Of a DNA stretch of 64,000 nt, positions 24,982-33,658 are shown piece by piece. Origin of the DNA: Leifsonia sp. CL147 (GTDB lineage Bacteria; Actinomycetota; Actinomycetes; Actinomycetales; Microbacteriaceae); assembly GCF_900114565.1 (NCBI RefSeq), contig NZ_FOTM01000009.1, positions 84,366 to 148,365 of the forward strand, read 5' to 3'. Under the pieces are notes generated by a model, which ran no database searches, had not been told where the DNA came from, and saw only the letters and a program-made list of their open reading frames with translations. Position 1 is the first letter of the stretch. Every line of letters begins with the position of its first letter. Position numbers and translations under genes: made by a program.

Positions 24982-26097
24982 GTGGTGAGGACGTTCGGAG
25001 TGGAGGAGGAGCTCCTCCTGGTGGATGCGCGCGGGATGGCGGCGGCAGTAGCGCCGTCGCTCCTCGCCGACGCGCCACCGGGCGTCGGCGGGCCGTCGGT
25101 GAGTGCCGAGTTCCAGCAGGAGATGATCGAGACCCAGACGCGTCCCTTCCTCACCGCCGGCGACCTCCTCCTCGACATCGTCGGCGGCCGCGAACTGGCG
25201 GACGGGCTGTCGCGGCGCCACGGCGCCCGGGCGATCGCCGTGGCGATGTCGCCGATGCGGCTGCGTCCCCACGTGACCGAGGACCCGCGCTACGCCAAGA
25301 TGATCGAACGGTACGGGCTCACCGCCCGGGGGACGCTGGTGTGCGGCTACCACGTCCACGTCGGCATCGAGTCCCGCGAGGAGGGCGTCGCCGTGCTGGA
25401 CCGCATCCGCACGTGGCTCCCGACCCTGCTCGCGCTGAGCGCGAACTCGCCGTTCTTCGGGGGAGCGGACACCGGCCACGCGAGCTACCGCTTCGCGGCG
25501 TGGCACCAATGGCAGAGCGCGGGCCCGACCGACGTGTTCGGCTCGGTGGAGGCGTACGACCGTTTCGAGCGCTTCCTCGTCGACACGGGCGTCATCCTCG
25601 ACACCGGGATGCTGTACCTCGACGCGCGCGTGTCGCACAAGCAGCCGACGGTCGAGGTGCGCGTCGCGGACGTGTGCCTCGACGCACGCGACGCGGTCGT
25701 CATCGCGGCCCTCGTCCGGGGGCTCGTGGACACGGCCGTGGCGGAGTGGCACGCCGGCGTGGAGCCTGCCCCCGTGCCCTCCGCCGCCCTGCGCCTCGCC
25801 GAATGGCAGGCCGCCCTCACCGGAGTGGCCGGCGCGCTCCCGCATCCCGTCACCTGGCGCGAGGGCTCCGCCGTCGAGGCGGTGGATGCGCTGCTCGCGC
25901 ACACGTCCGCAGCCCTCGAGGCGAACAGCGACCTGATGCTCGTGCGCACGGGTCTCGCGCGCATCCATGCGACCGGGGGAGGGGCGGGGCGACAGCGCGC
26001 GGCGTACCAGCGACGGGGCAGGATGCGCGATGTGATCGCGCTCGCCGTGGCGGCGACGCACGACCAGGCGGAGGACGACGACCAGGTCGTCGCGTGA
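24982..26097 (+). CDS. carboxylate-amine ligase, YbdK / glutamate-cysteine ligase 2 family
   Basis: 371 aa, typical length. The N-terminal FGVEEELLLVD is the glutamate/ATP site signature of the GCS2 family. CGYHVHVGIESREEGVAVLD and PTVEVRVADVCLD are further conserved blocks. Members show weak gamma-glutamylcysteine ligase activity in vitro and many have unknown true substrates. Two GTG starts are possible (24982, 24985); the second lies six bases after GATAGT. The gap 24763-24981 upstream shows no other gene. Confidence 0.9.
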   Translation: MVRTFGVEEELLLVDARGMAAAVAPSLLADAPPGVGGPSVSAEFQQEMIETQTRPFLTAGDLLLDIVGGRELADGLSRRHGARAIAVAMSPMRLRPHVTEDPRYAKMIERYGLTARGTLVCGYHVHVGIESREEGVAVLDRIRTWLPTLLALSANSPFFGGADTGHASYRFAAWHQWQSAGPTDVFGSVEAYDRFERFLVDTGVILDTGMLYLDARVSHKQPTVEVRVADVCLDARDAVVIAALVRGLVDTAVAEWHAGVEPAPVPSAALRLAEWQAALTGVAGALPHPVTWREGSAVEAVDALLAHTSAALEANSDLMLVRTGLARIHATGGGAGRQRAAYQRRGRMRDVIALAVAATHDQAEDDDQVVA

Positions 26098-26158
26098 CGC
26101 GGTTCCGACCGTCCCGAGCGCCCTTCCGCGCGCCCGGGATCGCGCCTATTCTGCGGTC

Positions 26159-26428
26159 ATGACGGAGAAGGAGCTCGCCCACCAGCACGCCGTCTACACC
26201 TATGGGTCGCTGCCGTTGACGCTCATGTACAGCCCGACCGCGACGGCTGCCTGGGAGGTGTATTACGGGGGCGAGTACCTCGGGCTGATCGAGGAGGTGC
26301 ACACCACGGGCGAGCTGTGGCCTGCCTTCGTCGCGCGGCTTCCCGGCGACGAGGACGTGGGCGAGGGCATCCCCGCGCGGGACTGGCGGGTGGCCGTCGA
26401 GGTGCTGGCAGGGCAGGCGGGGCTCTGA
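26159..26428 (+). CDS. hypothetical protein (89 aa)
   Basis: 89 residues, soluble and acidic, beginning MTEKELAHQHAVYTYGSLPL. EVYYGGEYLGLIEEVH suggests a small beta-rich fold. TATTCT ends six bases before the ATG, so it is probably leaderless. An 11-bp duplication (GGCTCTGAGGC twice, 26421-26442) spans its stop codon. No family recognised. Confidence 0.75.
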   Translation: MTEKELAHQHAVYTYGSLPLTLMYSPTATAAWEVYYGGEYLGLIEEVHTTGELWPAFVARLPGDEDVGEGIPARDWRVAVEVLAGQAGL

Positions 26429-26485
26429 GGCGGCTCTGAGGCCCGGGAGGTTCCTGGATGCGCGGCCGCGCATCCATCTCGGCGC

Positions 26486-26692
26486 TCAGAAAGCGAACTC
26501 GGACCACTCGTCGCGGGCGAGCACCACCTGCTCGCCGTGCGAATCCACCAGCCACTGGTCCCGCGTGCAGCCGCGATAGGTGCACAGCAGGGTCTCGCTG
26601 GTCCATCCGTCGGCCGAGCGGATCCAGCGCACCAGGTGCACGTCCTGTCCCGGTTTCGGTACGTTCCCGGTCGGTGATTCGAAGGTCGTCAC
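26486..26692 (-). CDS. hypothetical protein (68 aa)
   Basis: 68 residues from GTG 26692, chosen for the strong GGGGAGGGG site just upstream. WIRSADGWTSETLLCTYRGC and DQWLVDSHGEQVVLARDEW suggest a compact beta protein with two Cys. Convergent with the 89-aa gene. Unknown function. Confidence 0.7.
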   Translation of the reverse strand: MTTFESPTGNVPKPGQDVHLVRWIRSADGWTSETLLCTYRGCTRDQWLVDSHGEQVVLARDEWSEFAF

Positions 26693-26772
26693 GCTGCACC
26701 CCTCCCCTTGTGCGGCCTGTCTGACCTCGACCCTACCGGGGTACACGAGCGGGGGACAAGAGATGGCGGGGA

Positions 26773-26937
26773 TCAGTTGCCGCTGTCGTCCTGCATCGGG
26801 TCGAACTCGTCGTGCTCCGGCTCGACCAGGCCGTCGGCGTCGTAGGGCTCCTCGTCGCCGCCGTCCTCGGCGATCGCGTCGGTGTCGATCGGCTCGCCCG
26901 ACGGAGTTTCCAGCCAGTGCTCCTTGGCGTCGCTCAT
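26773..26937 (-). CDS. small acidic hypothetical protein (54 aa)
   Basis: 54 residues, strikingly acidic (about 20 Asp/Glu), starting MSDAKEHWLETPSGEPIDTD and ending DEFDPMQDDSGN. Likely disordered. It lies 77 bases after the stop of the antiporter gene on the same strand. GAGGGGTC precedes the ATG. No family recognised. Confidence 0.65.
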   Translation of the reverse strand: MSDAKEHWLETPSGEPIDTDAIAEDGGDEEPYDADGLVEPEHDEFDPMQDDSGN

Positions 26938-27014
26938 GGTGTGACCCCTCTCCGGATGCTCTGAGCGCGATGGTAGACGGGTGGCCGCCCGGGGGGAAGG
27001 GCTCGGGACGGCGC

Positions 27015-28601
27015 TCATTCGCCCGGCTCCTGACCCGTCAGCCGCACCTCCTCCACATCCAGCCGCCGCTGCACATCCCGCAGCACGATGTCGTCGATCT
27101 CGCCGCGATCGCGCAGCCGGGTCACCTCCTCCCGTTTCCGCTGCAGCAGTGCGAGCCGGAGCTCCGTGTCCTGCCTGCTGCGCTCCGCGACCTCCTCGGC
27201 GTCCCGGGACTCCTCCTCCACCTCCAGCAGTTCGAGGTGCTCCTCGAACTCGCCCTGGATGCGCTCGCTGATCGTCCGGTCGACCCTCAGCCGGCGGGCG
27301 AGACCGGGCAGCTCGTCGAGCGCGGCCCGGGTCGCGCTGGTCTCGGCCAGGTGCAGCTCGTGCCCGACCGAGTCGTCGGAGGGGAGATGCGCCCAGCGCA
27401 CGACCGCCGGCAGGAGCAGCCCCTGGAACACCAGGGTCGTGACGATGACGCCCGCGGTGACGAACACGATGAAGTCGCGTCCGGGGAAAGGGGAGCCGTT
27501 CATCAGCGTTGCGGGAACCGCCAGCGCCGCGGCCAGCGACACGGCGCCGCGCATGCCGGCCAGACCGCTGACCACCCGCGCCCGGTCGCTCATCCGCCGC
27601 TCGCGCTGCTGCGGCCGGCGGTCGAGGAGCCGGATCAGGTAGACCGTCGCGAAGAGGTAGGCGAAGCGGACCGCCACGATGACGCCCGTCACGGCGGCGA
27701 TGGCCGCGATGCCCATCCCGAGGTCGCTCTGCGCGAGCTCGGAGGTGGCGCGCGGCAGTTCGATGCCGACGAGGACGAACAGGCTCGCGTTGAGCAGGAA
27801 GGTCGCGAACGTCCAGAACGCATCGGACTGCCTGCGGCCCTCCGCGACCCCGGTCCGCGGACCCGACTGGCTGATGATCAGGCCGGCGACGACGACCGCG
27901 AGAACGCCGGATGCGTGGATGAGCTCGGCCAGCAGGTAGGCGACGAACGGCGTGAGCAGCATGGCGATGTTCTGCGTGATGGCGTCCCGCAGGCGGCGGC
28001 GGGCGAGCAGGGCGAGCCACGCGATCAGCGCACCGACCAGGGCGGCGCCCACGTAGGCGACGACCAGCGTGAGGGAGACGACGCCGGGGCTGACGTCGGT
28101 GTCCCCGACGGTGAACCCGACGGCGAGCGACCACAGCACCAGCGCCGTCCCGTCGTTCACCAGGCTCTCCGCGCGCAGGATCGTCACGTTGCGGCGGGGG
28201 AGCGAGCGCGTGAACGATGTGACGGCAGTGGCATCCGTCGGCGCGATCGCGGCGCCCAAGGTCCAGGCGGCGCCCCACGGCAGCCCCATCGCATGTGCGA
28301 GCACCGCCACGGCGGCGGCCGTGACCACCACCAGCCCGGTGCTCATCAGGACGATGCCGCGGAGATTGCTGCGGATCTCGCGCAGCGACGTGGTCAGGCT
28401 CTCCCAGTACAGGATCGCGGGAAGGAACAGGAACAGCACCACCTCGGGGGCGAGCTGGATGTCGCGGAACAGCGGCACCAGCCCGATGAGGACGCCGATG
28501 CCGACGAGGAGGAGCGGCTGCGCGATCCCGGTCTTCCGGGCGATCAGCTTCGACACCAGGGTGGTCACGCCGATCACGACGACGAGTTCGAGTCCGAGCA
28601 C
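27015..28601 (-). CDS. CPA1-family Na+/H+ antiporter
   Basis: 528 aa: about 12 helices to residue 420, then a charged cytoplasmic tail of about 100 residues rich in Glu/Arg (coiled-coil-like). The family motifs are APTDATAVTSF and AESLVNDGTALVLW, the latter holding the ion-binding Asn-Asp. GMRGAVSLAAALAVP is the C-terminal CPA1 signature. It exchanges Na+ or K+ for H+ to control pH and salt. GTG 28601 follows a GGAAGGAGG site. Confidence 0.92.
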   Translation of the reverse strand: MLGLELVVVIGVTTLVSKLIARKTGIAQPLLLVGIGVLIGLVPLFRDIQLAPEVVLFLFLPAILYWESLTTSLREIRSNLRGIVLMSTGLVVVTAAAVAVLAHAMGLPWGAAWTLGAAIAPTDATAVTSFTRSLPRRNVTILRAESLVNDGTALVLWSLAVGFTVGDTDVSPGVVSLTLVVAYVGAALVGALIAWLALLARRRLRDAITQNIAMLLTPFVAYLLAELIHASGVLAVVVAGLIISQSGPRTGVAEGRRQSDAFWTFATFLLNASLFVLVGIELPRATSELAQSDLGMGIAAIAAVTGVIVAVRFAYLFATVYLIRLLDRRPQQRERRMSDRARVVSGLAGMRGAVSLAAALAVPATLMNGSPFPGRDFIVFVTAGVIVTTLVFQGLLLPAVVRWAHLPSDDSVGHELHLAETSATRAALDELPGLARRLRVDRTISERIQGEFEEHLELLEVEEESRDAEEVAERSRQDTELRLALLQRKREEVTRLRDRGEIDDIVLRDVQRRLDVEEVRLTGQEPGE

Positions 28602-28776
28602 GGGGCCTCCTTCCGGGCCATCCTCCCGCGGGGGGACGGAGGCGGGAACCCTTGGCCGGGGGAATGGCCGGGATGCGGCGCGCTGCGGAGCAGCGCGGTA
28701 CGCGGCGGAGCAGCACGAAGCGCTGCGGATGCGGCTCGCCTGCACCGATGTCGGAGGTCCGCGACATGATGGGGGG

Positions 28777-30144
28777 ATGACGGAGCGCAGGCCATCCCCC
28801 ACGCGAGCCGGCGGGGGTGAAGCGGCCCTTCCGGACCCGCAGGTGCCGGCCGCGCCGCACGGGCATCTCGGGGTGGCGGGAGGCACCGCGCTCTACATCG
28901 CAGCGGTGCTCGGCACCGGCATCCTCGTGCTGCCGGCGCTCGCCGCCGCTGCTGCCGGGCCCGGGGCGATCCTCGCCGTCGCTGCGCTCGCGCTCATCTC
29001 CATTCCGCTCGCGGCGACGTTCGCGGCTCTCGCCCGGCGGCATCCCGATGCGGGAGGAGTGGCGACGTTCGCGCGGCGGGCCTTCGGGCCGGGGGCCGCC
29101 CGGATCATCAGCTACTGGTTCTTCTTCGGCACGCCGATCGGGGCTCCGATCGCCGCGCTGATGACCGCGCGCTACGTCGTGGCGGTCGTGGGAGGCGGCA
29201 CAACGAGCACCACCCTGATCGCCGTCGGGCTGATGGTGATCCCGATCGTCGTCACGGCGTTCGGGGTGCGGTTCGCCGCCTCCGTCCAGCTGGTCCTCTC
29301 CGGCGCGCTGGTCGCCGTGCTCGTCTTCGTCCTGGCAGCGGCCGCGCCGCACTCGCAGGCCGCCAACCTGCAGCCGCCGCTGCCGCACGGCTGGGGCGGG
29401 GTCGGCCTGGCGATGAGCCTCTACATCTGGGCGTTCGCCGGGTGGGAGGCGGTGGCGGGCATCGGCGGCGAGTTCCGCAATCCCCGCCGGGACATCCCGC
29501 GCGCCACCGCGCTCGCGCTGGTCATCGTCTCGGTGGCGTACCTCGCCATCCAGACCGTCACCGTGGTGGTGCTGGGCGACCATGCGGCGTCGAGCGCCGT
29601 CCCGCTGCTCGACCTCGTCGAGGTGGCGACCGGCTCGGGAGGCGGGGTGGTGGTCGCCGTCATCGCGGCGATCGTCGTCACCGGCGTCTTCAACGCCTAC
29701 CTCGCCGCCTTCAGCAAGTTGGGCGCCGCCATGGGCCGGGATGGCGACCTGCCCGCCTGGTTCGGGCGGGGAGTGGAGAACGGTGCCGTCGCCCGGCGCG
29801 GCCTGCTGCTCTCGGCCGTCGTGATGGCGCTGTACTCGGCCGTGGTGCTGGCGAACGGCGACCTGCAGCCGTTCATCCTGGTGCACACGAGCATCGCCGC
29901 GGCCGTGTACGGCTTGGGCGTCGCCTCCGCCCTTCGGCTGCTCCCGGCCCGTTCGGTGGGATGGTGGATGGCGCTCCTCTCGTGTGTGCTCGCGGCAGGG
30001 TTGCTCCTGCTCGCGGGATGGCATCTCGTGTTTCCGGCGGGCGTCGCGGTCATCGCCCTGGCCGTCGGGGTGCTGGCGCGGCGGCGTCCGCGGCCCGATG
30101 CCCAGCCCCGAGGGGCGGCATCCACGGCTCCCGATCCCGGATAA
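28777..30144 (+). CDS. APC-family amino acid permease
   Basis: 455 aa with about 12 helices. The unwound helix 1 shows GTALYIAAVLGTGILVLPAL, typical of APC transporters, and WAFAGWEAVAGIGGEFRNPRRDIPRA is the helix 6 region (given here as landmark, about residues 212-237). Closest in style to YjeH/CadB-like exporters or permeases. ATG 28777 was chosen; CATGAT ends six bases before it. Substrate unknown. Confidence 0.88.
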   Translation: MTERRPSPTRAGGGEAALPDPQVPAAPHGHLGVAGGTALYIAAVLGTGILVLPALAAAAAGPGAILAVAALALISIPLAATFAALARRHPDAGGVATFARRAFGPGAARIISYWFFFGTPIGAPIAALMTARYVVAVVGGGTTSTTLIAVGLMVIPIVVTAFGVRFAASVQLVLSGALVAVLVFVLAAAAPHSQAANLQPPLPHGWGGVGLAMSLYIWAFAGWEAVAGIGGEFRNPRRDIPRATALALVIVSVAYLAIQTVTVVVLGDHAASSAVPLLDLVEVATGSGGGVVVAVIAAIVVTGVFNAYLAAFSKLGAAMGRDGDLPAWFGRGVENGAVARRGLLLSAVVMALYSAVVLANGDLQPFILVHTSIAAAVYGLGVASALRLLPARSVGWWMALLSCVLAAGLLLLAGWHLVFPAGVAVIALAVGVLARRRPRPDAQPRGAASTAPDPG

Positions 30145-30202
30145 TGGGTCCCGGGGGCGCCGGTGATCGGCTGACGGCCGGCCCCGGCAGGGAGGGGATG
30201 CT

Positions 30203-31213
30203 GTGACGGAGCACCAGCGTGCGGCCAGCATGCGTGACGTCGCGGCCCTCGCCGGTGTCTCGCACCAGACCGTGTCGCGGGTCATCAACGAGCATCCGAG
30301 CATCCGCGAGGCCACCCGGCAGCGTGTGCTGGATGCGATGAGCCAGCTGCACTACCGGCCCAACCGTGCCGCACGCGCCCTCGTCACCGCCCGCTCCCGG
30401 ACCATCGGCGTCCTCGCGACGTCGGCCGCGGCGCTGTACGGGCCGGTCTCCAGCATCAACGCGATCCAGGATGCGGGCCGAGCGGCCGGCTACTACATCG
30501 CCGTCGCCCAACTGGCCGACCTGAGCCCCGGCTCCATCGCGGCGGGACTCGACCATCTGCTGGCGCAGTCGGTCGAGGGCATCGTGGTGATCGCCCCGCA
30601 GGAGGTCGTGCTCGACCAGCTCCAGACGGCGGGCCTCACTGTGCCGTACGTGACGCTGCAGGGCGGTCCGTCGACGGTGCAGCGGGAGCTCACCGTCGAC
30701 CAGGTCGCCGGTGCACGCACGGCGACGCGCCATCTCATCGAGCTCGGCCACGGGAGGATCGCCCACATCTCGGGGCCACTGGAGTGGTTCGAGGCTCAGG
30801 CGCGCGTCCACGGTTACCGGGTGGAGCTGGCGGAGGCCGGACTGGCGCCGGAACCGGCGGTGGCAGGCGACTGGACGGCGGAATCCGGCTACCGCGTCGG
30901 CCTGCGCGTGCTGGCGGACCCGGCGGTCACGGCGGTCTTCACCTCCAACGATCAGATGGCGCTCGGGCTCTACCACGCGGCGCATGAGGCCGGACGGCGC
31001 ATCCCCGGGGACCTGAGCGTGGTCGGCTTCGACGACATCCCGGAGGCCGCGCACTTCTGGCCGCCGCTGACGACCGTCCGTCAGGACTTCACCGAGCTGG
31101 GACGACGCAGCATCGAGAGCATCGTCGCCGAGATCGAGGGCGGGACCGAACCGACGGCGGTCAGTCTGCAGCCGGACCTGATCGTGCGCTCATCCACCGC
31201 TGCGCCGGTCTGA
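30203..31213 (+). CDS. LacI-family transcriptional regulator
   Basis: 336 aa. HTH at residues 7-29 (SMRDVAALAGVSHQTVSRVI), hinge near QLHYRPNRAARALV and a ligand domain with FTSNDQMALGLYHA and VVGFDDIPEA. GTG start at 30203 after GGGAGGGG. No sugar gene is adjacent (APC permease upstream, MFS downstream), so its target is unclear and may be distant. Four 12-bp repeats follow at 31259-31306. Confidence 0.9.
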   Translation: MTEHQRAASMRDVAALAGVSHQTVSRVINEHPSIREATRQRVLDAMSQLHYRPNRAARALVTARSRTIGVLATSAAALYGPVSSINAIQDAGRAAGYYIAVAQLADLSPGSIAAGLDHLLAQSVEGIVVIAPQEVVLDQLQTAGLTVPYVTLQGGPSTVQRELTVDQVAGARTATRHLIELGHGRIAHISGPLEWFEAQARVHGYRVELAEAGLAPEPAVAGDWTAESGYRVGLRVLADPAVTAVFTSNDQMALGLYHAAHEAGRRIPGDLSVVGFDDIPEAAHFWPPLTTVRQDFTELGRRSIESIVAEIEGGTEPTAVSLQPDLIVRSSTAAPV

Positions 31214-31258
31214 GCGAGGATCCGGGACGGGGTCCGCGGAGGACGCCTGGCGGGACGC

Positions 31259-31306
31259 GAGCGGGGATCCGAGTGGGGATCCGAGCGGTGATCCGAGCGG
31301 GGACTT
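31259..31306. repeat. four tandem 12-bp repeats
   Basis: GAGCGGGGATCC, GAGTGGGGATCC, GAGCGGTGATCC and a degenerate GAGCGGGGACTT lie in a row between the LacI gene and the MFS gene. Confidence 0.85.
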
Positions 31307-31339
31307 CCGCTGTCGGCGCGCCGTCCTAGGCTGGTGCCC

Positions 31340-32725
31340 GTGAGCTCACGCGACCTCGATTCGGCGCCGGTGGCCTCCGTCCCACCGGAGACCGCCAGCG
31401 CCGGGGGTGTGCTGAGCCCGCAGTTCCGCTGGACGAGCATCGGGATGTGCCTGCTGATCACGCTCGCAGCGTTCGAGGCGCTCGCGGTCACCACGATCAT
31501 GCCGATGGTCAGCCGAGAGCTCGACGGCGCCGCGCTCTACGCCTTCGCGTTCGCCGGCCCCTTGGCGGTCGGCGTGGTCGGGATGGTGTCGGCGGGTGCC
31601 TGGGCGGACCGCGGCAACCCGCGGACGGCTCTCATCGCCTCTGTGGTGCTGTTCGCGGCGGGACTCTCCATCGCCGGAACAGCGCCGACGATGTGGGTGT
31701 TCGTCGCCGGGCGGCTCGTCCACGGACTGGGCGGCGGCGCCCTCACGGTCGTGCTCTACGTCATCGTCGCGCGCGTGTATCCGCCGGCGCTGCATCCACG
31801 GATCTTCGCCGGCTTCGCGGCGGCCTGGGTGATCCCGTCGCTGATCGGCCCGTTCGTCGCCGGCGTTCTCAGCGAGACGGTCGGCTGGCGCTGGGTGTTC
31901 CTCGGGGTGGTGGCGCTGGCCGCACTCGCCATGCTGATGGTGGTGCCCGTGATGCGACGGGTGCTCCGGGCGGGCGAGCGGGCGCCGTTCCGTGCGGCAC
32001 GGTTGGTCTGGGCCGTGCTGCTCGCTGTCGCGGTGCTCGCGCTGACACTGGCCGCGGAATCCACTGGGCCGGTGCTGTGGATCGTGCCCCCGCTCGCTGC
32101 GATCGTCGCCGTCATCGCCCTCCGGCCGCTCGTCCCGAAGGGGACGCTGCTGGCCCGTCGCGGCCTCCCGAGCGTCATCCTCATGCGCGGGATCATCGCC
32201 GCCACGTTCTTCGCGACGGAGGTGTATGTCCCTCTGCTCATGGTGTCCCAGTACGGGCTCTCCGCCGCCGTCGCCGGGCTGGCCTTGACCGCCGCAGGGC
32301 TCACCTGGTCGGCGGCCTCATGGGTGCAGGGGCGGTTCCCGCGTATCGCCCATGTCGTCGCGGCCCGGCTCGGTGCGCTCGGCCTCACGATCGCCCTCGC
32401 CTCCCTCATCGCGACGGCCGTCTGGCACCTGAACCCCTTCATCGTGGTGGTCGGCTGGGCCTTCTCCGGCGGTGGAATGGGCATCCTGTATCCGCGTCTC
32501 GGGGTGCTGACGCTCGAATACTCCACGCCGGCCGACCAGGGCTTCAACAGCTCCGCCCTGACGATCGCTGACTCCACCGGTTCGGCTGTCGCGCTCGCCG
32601 CGACCGCGATCGTCTTCGCCGCCCTGCGCGCCCTCCCCGGTGGCTGGCCCTTCGCCGGCGCGTTCACCGTGACCGCCGTCCTCTGCGCCCTGGCCTGGCT
32701 CTTCGCCCCGCGCCTCCGCCCCTGA
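31340..32725 (+). CDS. MFS transporter (DHA2-like)
   Basis: 461 aa with about 12-14 helices. FEALAVTTIMPMVSRELDG in helix 1 resembles drug:H+ antiporters; the helix 2-3 loop is AWADRGNPRTALI and VPSLIGP-type motif C reads WVIPSLIGPFVAGVLSE. TAGGCT ends seven bases before GTG 31340, suggesting a leaderless mRNA; an in-frame GTG at 31334 is possible. Function presumably export; substrate unknown. Confidence 0.85.
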   Translation: MSSRDLDSAPVASVPPETASAGGVLSPQFRWTSIGMCLLITLAAFEALAVTTIMPMVSRELDGAALYAFAFAGPLAVGVVGMVSAGAWADRGNPRTALIASVVLFAAGLSIAGTAPTMWVFVAGRLVHGLGGGALTVVLYVIVARVYPPALHPRIFAGFAAAWVIPSLIGPFVAGVLSETVGWRWVFLGVVALAALAMLMVVPVMRRVLRAGERAPFRAARLVWAVLLAVAVLALTLAAESTGPVLWIVPPLAAIVAVIALRPLVPKGTLLARRGLPSVILMRGIIAATFFATEVYVPLLMVSQYGLSAAVAGLALTAAGLTWSAASWVQGRFPRIAHVVAARLGALGLTIALASLIATAVWHLNPFIVVVGWAFSGGGMGILYPRLGVLTLEYSTPADQGFNSSALTIADSTGSAVALAATAIVFAALRALPGGWPFAGAFTVTAVLCALAWLFAPRLRP

Positions 32726-32733
32726 CGCCCCCG

Positions 32734-32809
32734 CCCCACCGTCGAGTACACAAAGATTGCACGCGACACGCCGGGCGGCCGTGCAATCTTTGTGTACTCG
32801 ACGGTGGGG
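32734..32809. repeat. long palindrome B (family 1)
   Basis: Perfect 30-bp arms at 32734-32763 and 32780-32809; loop CGACACGCCGGGCGGC. Same family as the element at 21077. It lies between convergent MFS and gntR genes. Confidence 0.97.
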
Positions 32810-32821
32810 CGAGGGTGCGGA

Positions 32822-33514
32822 TCAGCGGGCGGGGCGCTGAACGGCGGCGTCGGCCTCCTCGACGATCGCGCGCATCCCGTTCTCGGCAGCGACCGCGTCG
32901 CCTCGGCGAACGGCGGCGGCGACGTCCTCGTGGAGACGGATCGCCTCCGGGTTCGCCGTGTGGGGCATCAGCGCGTGCGTGGTCCGGCCGCTGAGAGCCT
33001 CGGCGACCGCACCGCTCAGCGCCGCGAACAGCGGATTGCCGGATGCCTCGAGCAGGATGCGATGGAAGTCCCGGTCGTGGGCGAGGTACTCGTCGTGGTC
33101 GGCGGAGCGCTGGGTCGCCGACATCCCGACGATGGCCGCGGTCAGAGCGCCGCATTGGTCGGGGGTCGCCCGGGTGCTCGCCAGCCGCGCGGCGACAGGC
33201 TCCACTGCGAGGCGCAGCTCGCTGAGATCGCTGAGAGTGGTCAGGCGATCAGGGCCGGCGAGCCGCCAGGCGAGGACGCGGGGGTCGAGCGCCTGCCAAT
33301 CGGCGGCCGGCAGCACGACGGTGCCGCGGCGTCGTCGCGCCTGAACGAGCCCGAGCGACTCGAGAACCCGGATGCACTCGCGGAGCACCGTGCGGGAGAT
33401 ACCGACGCTTTCCGGTGTGAGCACCGTACCGACGGGGATGTGGCCGGTGACGATTCGCGCGCCCAGCGACGCGATGGCCTGCTCGTGCAGGGAGCCGGTC
33501 GTTGGCTGGGTCAC
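32822..33514 (-). CDS. gntR: GntR/FadR-family regulator of gluconate genes
   Basis: 230 aa. N-terminal winged helix at about 10-75 (LGARIVTGHIPVGTVL; SRTVLRECIRVLESLGLVQA). The C-terminal all-helical FCD domain carries the metal/ligand residues in HDRDFHRILLEASGNPLF and RLHEDVAAAV. Divergent from gntP-gntK, so a gluconate-responsive repressor is the natural reading. An inverted repeat at 33558-33582 between the genes is the probable operator. Confidence 0.88.
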   Translation of the reverse strand: MTQPTTGSLHEQAIASLGARIVTGHIPVGTVLTPESVGISRTVLRECIRVLESLGLVQARRRRGTVVLPAADWQALDPRVLAWRLAGPDRLTTLSDLSELRLAVEPVAARLASTRATPDQCGALTAAIVGMSATQRSADHDEYLAHDRDFHRILLEASGNPLFAALSGAVAEALSGRTTHALMPHTANPEAIRLHEDVAAAVRRGDAVAAENGMRAIVEEADAAVQRPAR

Positions 33515-33557
33515 GCTTCATTATCGGGCCTGGCGTGTCATCCGGTCAAAACGGCAC

Positions 33558-33582
33558 GTAACGCAGTTATATACGTCGTTAC
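33558..33582. promoter_or_regulatory. predicted GntR operator
   Basis: GTAACG at 33558-33563 and CGTTAC at 33577-33582 are inverted around a 13-base AT-rich centre, between gntR and gntP and just upstream of the gntP promoter. Confidence 0.55.
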
Positions 33583-33591
33583 CGTCATAGA

Positions 33592-33621
33592 TTGGACACA
33601 AATCGGATTTATTCCTAGAGT
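33592..33621 (+). promoter_or_regulatory. predicted gntP promoter
   Basis: TTGGAC at 33592-33597, 18 bases, TAGAGT at 33616-33621; predicted start near 33629, about 30 bases before the ATG. Confidence 0.55.
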
Positions 33622-33658
33622 GTTCGTGCCCCATCCGCAATCACGACCGAGGACGTTC

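Noticed and set aside
26773..30315. Very long open frame (about 1180 codons) on the minus strand across the antiporter and permease genes
   Set aside because: It runs antisense to the APC permease and in another frame of the antiporter; composition is Arg/Gly/Pro/Asp-rich, typical of shadow frames in GC-rich DNA. Only its last 54 codons (26773-26937) look real.
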